Origin: Moniliella sp. 'wahieum'
Taxonomy: Eukaryota; Basidiomycota; Moniliellomycetes; Moniliellales; Moniliellaceae
Length of the DNA: 64,000 nt
Assembly (NCBI GenBank): GCA_003971905.1
Contig: RSEE01000109.1
Location: 141,319-205,318, forward strand
Reading direction: 5' to 3'
Below the pieces are notes generated by a model, which did no database searches, had not been told where the DNA came from, and saw nothing but the letters and a program-made list of their open reading frames with translations. The position numbers and the translations under genes were made by a program. Each line of letters begins with the position of its first letter. Positions within the stretch are counted from its first letter, which is position 1. Shown here in pieces: positions 11,909 through 22,169 of this stretch.

Positions 11909-12604
11909 GGTGGAGAGGCCGCGTGGTGGTGGTAGGATAGGATAGGATAGGATAGCAGGGTGCGTATTACAAAAGGAGCATCCGAGGAGCTGAGTTGGAC
12001 AGTCGGACCGAGCGGTGGGGGCGTGTGCCGGGCCAGTGCCTGTGACATGTGACTGAGATCTGAGCCCCAGACCCAAGAGTGGCGCCACCAGTAGCCATTC
12101 CCACACGCGCTCCCGGCGGCATTCTCTGCCGCCCGCGCTTACCTCAGCTGGCTGTCACATGTCAGCGCCACCGCTGCAATTTCAACCAGGGGTGATGTGA
12201 TGGGGCTGCGACACGGCCGGACAGTGCTTGTGTACAACATCATCTCCCCTGCCCACCCCCACCGGCGTCTCCACCGCACGCAGGCTGGGGCACAGCGTGC
12301 GCACAGCAGCGGCGGCAGGCGTGGTGGCTGCTACGCGCTACGCTTGCGCCACGCCATGCGCTGAGCCCAACACACCAATGCATGCATCTCCTCTCTTCCC
12401 CCGCCCGCCCATATCCCCGCTCTCACAGCACCCGCCTCCCTCCTCTCTACTCCCCCAGGAAAGCGCGGTGTGGTACAAGCGAGGCACCGCGCGTCGGCCC
12501 ACGCGCACCACCCACTCTCGCTTGCGTGCCTGGCCCACCGCCACCCCCCTCCGCCCACACACCTGCCACCATGCCCTCCGCCACCCCCCACCCGCTCCGC
12601 CCCC
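11909..12604. other. Divergent promoter region
   Basis: Lies between the disordered protein (minus) and the pseudokinase (plus). Apart from the pentamer repeat it holds C-rich, Pro-coding-like low complexity (12230-12600) with open frames on both strands but no recognisable domain. The start of the pseudokinase could lie further upstream in this stretch. Confidence 0.5.
11931..11957. repeat. GGATA pentamer microsatellite
   Basis: Five near-perfect copies of GGATA just upstream of the ATG of the disordered protein, within its 5' leader. Confidence 0.9.
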
Positions 12605-15477
12605 ATGCACCCGCGCACCACCGTCGACTCCTTCTTCACCGCACCCGCCCCCTGCAGGCCGCACGCCGAGGCACGCAAGGCCCTCGAACGCGCCTCCTTC
12701 ATCCCCCTCCAGCACCTCGCTCCCATTACTCAGGCACAGGTCCCCACCCTCCTCCCCCACCTTGGGCCGGCGGCTCGTTCCTCGACGACCAGTATGGCCT
12801 CTTCTTCCCCCAGGCTGCACACCGTGCTGGCAGCCCTCAACGCCCCCCTGATGAAGGCACAGCCCACCCGGCCTGGATCCTTCTTCTCCGCTCGGAAAGC
12901 AAGGAGGTGCATGCAGCGTGCTATCGCGGCACAGTCGTCGCCGTCAAGCACCTCTGCCCTTCCCATCAGGACCAGCGAAGGGCTTGAGCATATCTGCACC
13001 CACCGCAACTCCTTGATGCAAGAAACCCGCTTCCTCAGTCGGCTACGACACCCCAAGCATCGTCCAGCTCATGGGCACTACCCCGCTCGGCTTTGAGCCG
13101 GCATTGGTCCTGGAATACGTTGGACCCTCGCTAGGGAGCTGCTGGGAACGAGTGCGTGTACCTGCATCTCCTCATCCTTCATGCATGTCAACGCCCCAAT
13201 AGGTGAAGCTGACTACAGACTCAGTTGGCGTTGGATCTGGGCGAGGAGGCGCGCGCGTTTTTTCCTGGCATACACGCGCTCACTTGGCACTGGATGCAGC
13301 GCTGGGGCTGTCCTACTTGCATGGCCAGGGATTGGTGCATGCCGCCCTTGATCCATGGGCCATGCTGGTCTCTTTTCCGGCTACCACGATGGGTAGGGCG
13401 AAGCTCAAGCTGACTGCATTCTCTTCGCTCGCTCCTTCCCTGAAAACGACCACTTTGACAACTCATCAACAGTACGTGTCGCTAGTAGCCGTCTTTCCCT
13501 CACACAAATTCTGATCCCTTCTCTTATACATATAGTGTCCAAGGTACTCGTCAGACGCTATATATGGCACCAGAAGCGAGGGCTGCAAGGCCAAGTGGGA
13601 GCAAGCAAGATGGCCTACATGGAGCCCAACCATGATTTGGGGCCAACCATCCCCTTCCATCCTCGCAACAGCAGCAGAGGTGCAGACACAGAGTTGCCGA
13701 GAAGCGAGATGATGAACCGGCGGAAGCGGTGATCGGACAGAGGCCGATATGTTCTCCTACGGTGTGGTCTTAGCTTCCTCGGTGCCTGCATCTTGGCCTC
13801 AGAAGAAGATGGCATCTTGTCCATGAACCCGAGATGGGACCTGACCCGACGAGGTGCGCATCCGCATGCACGCCAATTTGGACGCCACTACCACTCCCAT
13901 CCTCCGTTGCGCAGGGCGGGAAACGCAGGCCATGCTTACCCGGTAGCATGATGGGCAGAAGCATCGGTCGCATGACCCGCAGCCTCTCCCATCGCCCCTC
14001 GGCAACAGAAGTGGCCTCGGCACTGCGTGCCATACTCCTCGAGTATAAGCGGTTTGACCTCACTCCCCCTACTGTTGCCTCATCCGCTCCACGTTATGAG
14101 ATGGCATCGTCCGCTCCGATTCCACTATACGTTTCCTCCTTACCCTGGGGTCGCATATGCACTACGACTTCCAAATCGATACGAGTCGCTCGAGTCGTAT
14201 GCGGCGCGCACCCCATCCGACACGAAACCCAGTACTGAACAAGCATTAATACTGCAGTCGGGGACCACTCGTCAACGCCCACAATCTGCGGCCTTGGTTC
14301 GCCGTTGGAATCCCCCTTGGATGGCGCGGATGAAACGGTGGCAGAGGTGCTGGGGTTGCACTCCAACAATGGGAGTGTGTTGCTAGAACGTGTTCATTTC
14401 ACTGAAGGCGACGAACTCCAAGAACTGTCGGGCTCTATCATCGATTCGTTTCCCCTGCCCATCGCCACTTTGGAAACGGGCGGAGCCTCATTTGCGCACG
14501 AGGACTTGGTGCCAACAGAAGATGGATGGGAGGCGACGAGGGAGGTCGAGTTCCTCCTGGGGGAGTTACTCTTTCCACCGTAATCCCCGAGATGCCTGTA
14601 TGGCCCAACGTATCCCTCTCGTCTGGGATTGAGGCAGAGGGCAGAGAGGTGGCATCACGATTCCCTACCCTGAGGCGAGAGACGACGCCTGCACTCCCGA
14701 AGTGACCATAGACTGGACTGGCCCAAGCTCCAATTCCATGTCCCTTGCTATGGGGGAGTGCGATCGACTTGACCTTCTTGCGCTCTCCCCCAGACACAAC
14801 CCCGGATCTGTTGGATGAAACACTCGATATGCCCCCCCTCGTCGTGCCTCCTCTCCCTCCCTGGCCGGAGGACGAAAGCGGGCTTTGGCCAGGCCCACTG
14901 GCGCTCTCGAGCCAGCGTTCTATCCCTCCCGAACAACAAAGTGACTACCGCGTCCCTCCCAACCAACCAACCTGCCCGAAGCGTGAAGAACAAGTTGTCC
15001 CAACCGTCCGTACTGGTCTTGCGGCACCCATCGCACCCGTCCGTACCGTCTCTCGGACACTCTCTTCCCGCCCATCCTCGCTCTTGTCCTTCCACACTGC
15101 CGAGGGGGACTGTACTACCCACTTTGGCCGCGCAACACATCAGTGATCAGTCCTCCAATGCGAGTCAGTTCATCCGCCACCTGCCTGGCGCCTGGACCTT
15201 TGATCCGCTCCCGCCCATCACCCCGCACCAACACCAACACGGCCTTCCATCCCACCGTCGCCGTCACCGCCGGATGGGCAGCACCGCCTCCCTGGCCTCT
15301 GTTACCTCGGCCTTATCCTTAAACGGCATCCTGGCACCTGCCACCGCCACGCACCCCACCTCCCCCCTCTTGACACCTGCCTTGGCCGTCGTCCCCCCTG
15401 CGCGTCTGAAACGGGCTAAGAGTCTGGCAGAGGGGGCCTTGGCACAGGTGGCTGCTCGTGCTCCCCAGCGGGCCTAA
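12605..15477 (+). CDS. TKL-like protein kinase domain with degenerate catalytic motifs (pseudokinase)
   Basis: A protein-kinase fold followed by a long Ser/Pro-rich tail. A Gly-rich loop remnant around 12890-12925 leads to YRGTVVAVKHL, which keeps the ATP-anchoring Lys (12946-12948). Then come SIVQLMG, ALVLEYVGPSLG and AALGLSYLHGQGLV. The catalytic loop reads HAALDPWAML (13338-13367) in place of HRDLKPxNxL, so the catalytic Asp and the Lys and Asn are gone. The DFG position reads AFS (13416-13424). APE survives (YMAPEA, about 13561), as do ADMFSYGVVLAS (13743-13778) and RPSATEVASALRAIL (about 13999-14045). The tail to 15477 has no domain. Short introns near 13155-13220 and 13470-13540 seem likely. 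Several frame breaks are present, but the motif losses are within an intact local frame. The start ATG is tentative. Confidence 0.7.
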
Positions 15478-16009
15478 CACCATACGGAATGACTATGAAC
15501 GATTTGGGGTAGGGTTTCTGGCCAGAAAGAAGGGGAGAGAAAAGATAGAGGATAGCATCAACATGCCATATAATCCGTTTAGAGAGAACACGAGAGCGCG
15601 GGCACAATGCTACGCCGAAGAGAGAGAAGAGAACGAGGAGGCGCTGCACTTCGAACCACACAGCAATTCTTCCACTTCACCCTCCGCCACAACCATGTCA
15701 CCACTGCACCCCCTTTCGCTCGCTCCTCGGGGCCGCACGAAGAAGACCGGACAAACGTGCTCCCTCCACTCGCCTTTCAGTACCTCTTTCAAGTGTGGCT
15801 ACCCCCCCACGGTTGCTTGGTGCAGATCCTCGTGTACGTCGCACCACGCTACCTGCACACAAGCGGGACCTGCTGGCTTAGCGCCTCGCGTACCGTTTCT
15901 CTCGGTTTCCTCCTGCCACATGACCCATATCCTTTTCTGCCGCGAGGCGTCCTCAGCCCGCCTGGGATGGGGATCGGGATGGACCGAACGAGTTGGCACG
16001 TTTGCGCGT
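15478..16009. other. Intergenic or 3' regions, no confident gene
   Basis: Open frames on both strands (plus 15607-16290 with an Ala/Pro/Glu tail; minus 15610-15999) give no known domain. The tail of the plus frame overlaps the C-terminal part of the ELP6-like gene and is probably its shadow. Confidence 0.4.
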
Positions 16010-17435
16010 GTTTACGTAGCTGCCTGGCCGGGCTGCCAAAACGCCGCGGCGCGCGAGGCGGCCACGACAGCCGCAGTGCCTCTCGCAGCGCCGCCATCTC
16101 CCGACCCGACAAGCCCAGCTCGGCCCAGGCTTCCGCTGCCGTCCCCGCGGGGTCGGAGGAGGCAGCCGAAGCAGAGCCAGCTGCAGCTGCAGCACCCGCT
16201 CCCGCACCAGCAGAAGCTCCCGCTCCAGCGCGCAGACGGAAGAAGGCCGTGCTGGGCGCCAGACGCGAGGTTGAGCTGGAACGCGGCTAGGCGCGAGGCT
16301 GGGGCGGCGGCGTGGGCGCTAAGTGCCCGAGGGAGAGGGTGGAGGATAAGTTCACCTGATACGTCGGGTGCGCGACCGGAGGCCAAGTGACGTACTTGGA
16401 CCCATACGTCTGCTTGGGTGCTTACCACGGCGCGTAGTACCGCTTCGTCCGTGCTGTCCACGCTGCCCTGCCCCCCGGCGAGCATGGTGTGCGTCACGTG
16501 TTGGAGCGTGATCAGCGCGGCGTAGCGCTGGGCCAAGAGCAAAGGGAAGGGGAAAGTAAGCGGGAGGGGGAGATAAAGTAACCGACTGGAGGGTTAGTGG
16601 ACTGTGGACTGGGAAGGTGCATGACGCCGCCCAAGCAAGTAGGATGAGATGGGTTGATGCAGCTGCTGGCTGAGCTGGCTAGGTTGCCTCCCCAACAACA
16701 CGCCTCAACCAACATGCCTCACCAACACGCCTCAACTAAACTACCGACATACGTACCTCCTCACAGATCCGCGCGAGCGAAGCCACCCACATGGCGACCT
16801 CGTGCGCCAGGTCGAGTCTTCGCTGCCCGTGTCGGTGGCCAGTGCCCAGGTCAGCGCACTGAGGTCATCCACAATCACAATCCAGTCTGCCGACCAGTCC
16901 TGCTGCGAAGTTGAAGTTGAAGATGAAGATGAAGACGGAGATGAAGATGACGACGAAGAGGAAGACAGAGCAGCAGGCACGCCAGCGCCAACGGGGACGG
17001 GGAGGTGATGTTGAATGGCATGGTGGAGCGTGCGCCGCATCCCTCGCACTGGCGGGGGAAGGGGTAGTGATGAGATCCAGTGCATCGAGGTAGGTCAAGT
17101 AAGCGTCTTGGCGCTGAGCTTGGTTCAGCCACGCGGGGGGGAACCTGCCTTGTGGAAAGCGAGTGGACGTGAGCGCGTCCCTGCCCATCACACCCGACCC
17201 ACAGTACGCGTCGGCGCTCGAGCGCGCACTGGGCCGAGCGGCAACGCCATCGGACCGCGCCAGTGCAGTGCCTGCGCCGGCCGCGAGGGGCGCGGCACAA
17301 GTGCCGCCTGGGCAAAGTGCGCCAGGACGAGCGTGGCCGGGTGGAGGTGAGCGTGTCGGTGGCGTGCACGTGGGCGCCAATGGGAGGCAGGTCGCTGTGC
17401 GAGGGAGAAGCTGAGCACAGGCGAGAGGTGGGCAT
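16010..17435 (-). CDS. ELP6: Elongator subunit Elp6-like (RecA-fold)
   Basis: Elp4-Elp5-Elp6 form a RecA-like hexamer in Elongator that supports tRNA wobble-uridine modification. Evidence for Elp6: a strand-plus-Asp core WIVIVDDLSALTWAL (about 16850), then LAHEVAMWVASLARICEE, an intron (16528-16755, 228 nt, GTACGT to CCCAG), ERYAALITLQHVTH, ADVWVQVRHLASGR and APDVSGELILH. The last block matches the conserved Elp6 'L-x-x-G-x-x-x-D-V-x-G' signature. The upstream part gives HVHATDTLTS and, in another frame, ATLVLAHFAQAALVPR, fitting the N-terminal strand. A Ser-rich insertion from a GAA/GAT microsatellite (16906-16968) precedes the VDD motif. Start is tentative (ATG at 17435). As in the family, no Walker A is visible. 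Several frame breaks. The C-terminus after 16290 is uncertain. Confidence 0.62.
16906..16968. repeat. GAAGAT-type microsatellite
   Basis: Purine-rich run of GAA, GAT and GAC triplets on the plus strand, coding for a Ser/Thr tract in the ELP6-like gene on the minus strand. Confidence 0.8.
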
Positions 17436-17899
17436 GCTGGGCGCGTGCTGGCGCTTGCGCTTGCGCTCCGGTCTATCGGCGACGAGTCGGGAAGGGGGTG
17501 GTCAACTGACCCTCCAGCCTGAGCAAGAGCGGAGGTGTAGCTGCTGGAACAGCTTCACTTGCAGCGGCATCGGCTTGACTTGGGTTTTTTTTTTGACGCC
17601 CTGCCGGTGCGTTCAAATGTTCAGGTCGGCAGGTGTGTCTATGGCAACTACGGCGCGCGCTCCGCCACATACCCAGCGTACGATCAAACAGGCGTTATTT
17701 TGGTGCCATGTCGGCGTGGCAGACAAACAAACAAAGCGTCGAAAGGGCACTGCAAGAACAGAAGCCACAATCCATCAATAGAAACACAGAACCGTGTCGG
17801 CGAGCCCAACCAGTGGGGGGACGGTCCCCGGTCGCAGCCACACTACGAGCAAGAGGCAACGTGAAACCTGAAACCTGAAGTTCGATCAGATCTCACATG
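17436..17899. other. Intergenic
   Basis: Promoter side of the ELP6-like gene and 3' flank of the exchanger-like gene. Contains a T-run (about 17584-17594). I see no gene in it. Confidence 0.5.
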
Positions 17900-19418
17900 T
17901 CACACCCGGGACGGCGCCAGGGCGCTGATGACATACGCCACGTAACATCCCAGCAGCGGCAGCGCCAGCCAGCGGTACGCGCGCACCGCCACCAGCCCCA
18001 GCGCGAGCAACACTGTTCCCATTGCACACAGCACATCCACCGCGCCCGTGCCCGCAGGCCAAGGCGGATACGTTCCGGCCTTGGACGGAGGGAGGACCAA
18101 GAGCGTGCCCCCCAGTCCGAGCAGGAGGAGCATGCTCCGTCATTGGCGCCAAACGCGAGCGACGACGCTGGGCCATGCGGCGCATCGAGCGGGACAAGGC
18201 CAAACGAAGTGCCTGGGCCACCGCCGGAGCCGCAGGGAGCAGCGTATGGGCCAAGGCGGACGTAGGGCGCAGCGCATGGTGCGCCGCCCTTCGTGCGGCA
18301 TAGTCCGCTCCGTACGCAGCTAGCGCCAAGAGCGCCACCGCGGCCAGAAGGTTGATTCCGGCTGCGGCCAGCGCAAGCGCACGGCTCGGCCGCCGTCGTC
18401 GGCTCAAGGTCCAGTGACTGACAAGCGCGTGCGTTCTGATGCCTCGGTCCTCCGACCTGCAGCCCGGGCAGGATGGGCGTAGGAGCGGATCCCGATCCGG
18501 CCAGAGGCAGCGGGGAGGCAGCGTGGACACTGGGTAGTCTGGTGACGCGACCGGGCACAGCGTCTGAGCCCGAGTCGGTGTCCGATCAGTTTCCGTCTCG
18601 GTTTCCGAGTCGGTTGTTGTTGCAAAGACCGCATCTGACTGGGCAGACTGGGCATGGGGGGCCAGGGACCTCGCCCTGCCCCGAAGAGGTAGGCAACGGA
18701 GCTCGTCGACTGGCGAGCCAGAAGTCGCCCACTCCCAGAAGGAGGGCAAGGAGCAGAAGAGTAAGTCCCGCACAGAGAAAGTAGACTCGGCCTGGGGTAG
18801 AGGGTTCCTCATCCCCCTGGAAAAGGGGAGCAATCGCAATGATCAGAACTGAGAGGACCGTGACGCCCACGCTACCAGAACACTGTGCAGGGTGCCCGTC
18901 TGCCAGAACGGGGTCTCGGTTGGTGGACGGAGAGACAGGCGGCGGTTGCGCAACAGCCCGCCCGCTGCCCCGGCAGCAACGGGAGCGCAGCCGGCGCGGG
19001 CGCAGGTAAGGCCAGAGCCAGTCCAGGGAGAAAGAGCAGGTCGGCCAGCACACCACCGAGGATCACACCATACGCGTTGCCTGCGTCGCCCTCGACCAGC
19101 GCAGCCAAGGCCAAGGCGAGCTGCGCCAAGGCCAGACCCGAGCCGGCTGTCAAGTGGATCAGGAAGGCAGCCAGGCGGGATGGGGGACGGGCGCGGCGGG
19201 AGGATGGGCGCGGGGAGGGGCGACTAGCATGGCCCGAGGTAACAGGGAAGGTGGAGAAGAGGGCTGCCGGCACCGATTCGGGAGCGGCGAGCGTAGGCAG
19301 CAGCACGGCCACCGCCCCGCCGGCTCGTTCCAGCACCACGAGGGACGTGACGAGCACGGCCGAGTAGAAGACCAGGGCTGCCGTGGGAGGATTCGTGCGG
19401 GGCGTGCTGGGGTCCCAT
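17900..19418 (-). CDS. Multi-pass membrane protein, possibly CaCA-family cation exchanger
   Basis: Hydrophobic segments in order: ALVFYSAVLVTSLVVL; LAQLALALAALVEGDAGNAY followed by GVILGGVLADLLFLPGLAL; VGVTVLSVLIIAIAPLF; LTLLLLALLLGVGDFWLA; AAGINLLAAVALLALAAYG; and C-terminal GTVLLALGLVAVRAYRWLAL with GCYVAYVISAL, stop at 17900. The ALVEGD-(x)n-GVILGGVLADLLFLPGL block resembles the alpha repeat of Ca2+/cation antiporters (polar turn, then G-x-x-L-x-x-L-L), and the central hydrophilic loop (about 18420-18660, SETETETDRT) matches the usual loop between two transmembrane halves. The second alpha repeat is not convincing. ATG at 19418 is tentative, because the longer frame upstream lacks an ATG. 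At least four frame breaks. It could be another family of multi-pass protein. Confidence 0.42.
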
Positions 19419-20230
19419 GGCGGGCGGATGGGAGCGCGGCGCTCGGCAGAGGGGAGGACGGAGGGGAGGTGAGGATGGTCGATCGGGGCGCCAGCCAACG
19501 GCGTTCAAGCCGTCTCCCCCCGCGTGAATTTTTGAGTACACCCCCGTCGAAAAGAAAACCACCTGCGGAGGATGGGGCACGTGCGCAACCCTAGCCGCGT
19601 GTATTACGTCATTCCCATCCAGACACGCCTTTTGCTGGGTCTCGTCGATCATCGATCATCGGGCCTAATGTTATGTCCACGGTGAAGTATGGAAGAACAG
19701 CAGTCTCCCCCACAGACCGAATATGGGCCCCACGACTGAGCACGGGGCACGCGCCCTATCAGATACTGACAAACAAAAATGCTACCGAGTTCTTCCACCG
19801 CACATGACCAAGACATGCGTCTCTTCATGTGGGGGGCGCGGCGGGATTGCCGCCGCTTTCGTGCTGAGCCTTAGGATTGATACTGAACCTGAATCCCATA
19901 CTTTCCATCGGTTTGGTCGGAAAGAGAGGATTGAAACGCTAGGCGGTTAGTCGGAGCAGAAGATCGATGAACGAGACCTCAACGAAGTGTGTGAGGTCTG
20001 AGATCTGGGGGATGAGATCGATGATAAAAAGGGAGAGAGAGACAGGGCGAGATGAAACAAAGGCGGTGGATTGTCTGTAAGTCACGAAGAGAAGAGAGCC
20101 ATGGCTTCGTCACGTCTTTCCACTCCGTGGGCCAACAGCGAATGCGGCGGAGAGTAGCTAGTATAGCCTCAAGTTAGCCATGAGAGTATGGATGGGATTG
20201 CCTATGTCACAGTCGGGGCTAAGGCGAGGG

Positions 20231-20395
20231 AGACCAGGATCGGACTAGGCCAAGGGGTGTAGCAATCGTTCGTGGGGAAGAAGCAAGAACAGAGGACATG
20301 GTGCGAAGTGGAAGGAACAGGGAAGGAGCGAGACGCTCGAGACGAAGAAATTGGAAATGGGAGCGAGATCAGCCAAACTATGACAGCCTACTCAC
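20231..20395 (+). repeat. Dispersed repeat, copy A
   Basis: Colinear with 28435-28600: shared words in the same order are CAATCGTTC (20263-20271), GGGAAGAAG, ACAGGGAA, AGACGCTCGAGA and GGGAGC, then GCCAAACTATGACA against GCCAAACTACGACA. By eye the two are about 70-75 percent alike over 160 bp. Not coding; origin unknown. Confidence 0.7.
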
Positions 20396-21070
20396 AGACC
20401 ATGCGAGCAAACGCTAGTTCTCTTACGGTATTTATGGCTTCAAGTCAGACGTGTATATCTCAGCTCTCAGCACTGCCTTCCAAATGTCCGCTCGGTCTCT
20501 ATGGTCTCCCCGTGTGCTTTTTCTAGATGGCGAAACACATTCTGTGATGGTTGCTTCCAAACCTGGATCGCACCTCGCTCTCATAGAGCGCATAATCGCG
20601 TGGGACATTACCACAGTCACGGTGCCCTCTTGAGGCAATCTGGCAGCCACTCCCGCTGTTTCCTTCTGTTGTCGGGCCCAACGTCGCTGACAGTGGCTCT
20701 GTTAGGGCCATTGGGGCTCTAGGGCTATTCCTACGTGTGGTGGAGTTTGGCGGCTGGGCAAAAGGTTGGAAAACAATCGAGACGGACACTCGCGTTCTTG
20801 GCTCACCCCTTCACTTTTTCGTCTGATCCCAAGACTCCTCCGGTCTTCCGTCGTCCTTTCTCAACGGATAACGCTTGTGGCTTCGCTCCTCCAATGCAGG
20901 ATTGTCCGTTCCCTCGATTCCTCCTTATAGTTGTCTCGTCGGGAGCCCTGGGCGTTAGGCCCCTCCCTACAACTCTTATTCCTAGCCATAAAACTCCTCT
21001 CCTTTACCAACGGATCATATACATCTCTTTGAGTACTTGATTCCTGCTCGTGTCTCTTCTTCCTACTCAA

Positions 21071-21097
21071 GTAACTAGTAACTAGTAACTAGTAACC
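21071..21097. repeat. TAACTAG heptamer array
   Basis: Three perfect TAACTAG units plus a partial one, related to the CACTAGT arrays. Confidence 0.9.
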
Positions 21098-21352
21098 CTT
21101 CACGAACCGGGGAACGCGGGACGCGATTGATGCATGACGCATGAGTACATGAGTGCTACAACTTCGGATTCGATGCTTGATGCAGGTGCCTGATAGCGTG
21201 ACGATGATCGATAACGCGTGAGGTTGATGACGCAGTGACGGGACCCACACGGGTATTCATTCGTTCTAGCCACAACAACAGCCCCATCTCCATTCGATAT
21301 TCGCCATTCCGTACTCAAGATTCCGTATTCAAGATCCAGAATCCACCCCATG

Positions 21353-21418
21353 CACTAGTCACTAGTCACTGTGACTAGTCGACTACTCGAGGACCTGCAG
21401 CGACTAGTGACTAGTGAC
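21353..21418. repeat. Inverted CACTAGT heptamer repeats around a short core
   Basis: Left arm of two CACTAGT units (21353-21369) and right arm GACTAGTGACTAGTG (about 21403-21417) in inverse orientation. The core between them carries GTCGAC, CTCGAG and CTGCAG palindromes. Confidence 0.85.
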
Positions 21419-21848
21419 GGTTGCCACGCAATCGCGTTGACGGTGAAGCTTGAAGGCTTGGAGCATTAACAGAAGGAAGAAGTGGGCGCCTGTTCTGGTG
21501 TAGCTCTTTTTCCCTTGTGTTCCCATCAGTGCCTAAGGACGGGATGCGCCAACGTCTCAAGTTTGCCTCCAGCCATAGCAGGGTATAGCCTGGTGTAGCC
21601 TGCCAGTATGGCTTCCACGGCCAGCGATAGCTGGACCCCTTCAGAGATGGCTGGACAAAATCCGTTAAGCGCATAGTGCGTGACGCCGTGTGACAGCGTG
21701 AAGAGCTAGCTCGAGATCTGAGATCGGAGAAGAAAAAAAAAAGACTTCTGGCGCTGGAAGAGCGAAACGCAAACTCAGCCTCTGACGATCTTACGGGCTC
21801 AACGTTCGGCAGGCACGTTCAGTCGATCCGTTCAACGTTCGACGTACC

Positions 21849-21860
21849 GCGTACGTACGC
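21849..21860. promoter_or_regulatory. GCGTACGTACGC palindrome upstream of the MFS gene
   Basis: Perfect 12-bp palindrome about 310 bp upstream of the MFS ATG, flanked by two CAACGTTC words (about 21800 and 21833) and one CAACGGTTC. This clustering suggests a transcription-factor site; the factor is unknown. Confidence 0.35.
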
Positions 21861-22169
21861 TCAGCCGCTCAACGGTTCAACCGAACGCAAAATAAGCCCG
21901 GGGGATTTATAGTCGCACACCCCCTGCCTAGCCCGCAATCGCGAAAGCTGTGGCCCGTGCACAAATCCTAATGATATTGACCCGCCCCTGCGCATGCCAT
22001 AAGTCGAATTATCCCGCACAGGGCCAGTGTGCGCCATGCCACTTTTTTTTTTTTTACCCCGTCGCCTCTATCACGCCTGGACCGCCAGTATCCGCCCAGC
22101 GGTCTGTGGTTGAAAAGGCGCACGAAGGTGGGTTGGACGCCTGCATCCTCACCGCCTCCTCTCCTCGCC

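Larger units (their letters stand above)
19419..22169. other. Gene-poor spacer with dispersed repeats
   Basis: 2.7 kb with lower GC than its surroundings and no protein-like frame above chance. Contains a GATCATC doublet (about 19640-19660), one copy of a dispersed repeat shared with 28.4 kb, TAACTAG and CACTAGT heptamer arrays, an A-run (about 21731), a T-run (about 22042) and the MFS promoter. It could host non-coding transcripts or an old mobile-element remnant. Confidence 0.6.

Noticed and set aside
15607-16290. Plus-strand gene with an Ala/Pro-rich tail
   Set aside because: Its tail overlaps the minus-strand ELP6-like C-terminus and the rest has no recognisable feature; not enough for a CDS call.
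22042-22053. T12 run as a Pol III terminator of an unseen small RNA
   Set aside because: No A/B box or foldable tRNA/5S-like sequence was found in the 120 bp upstream.
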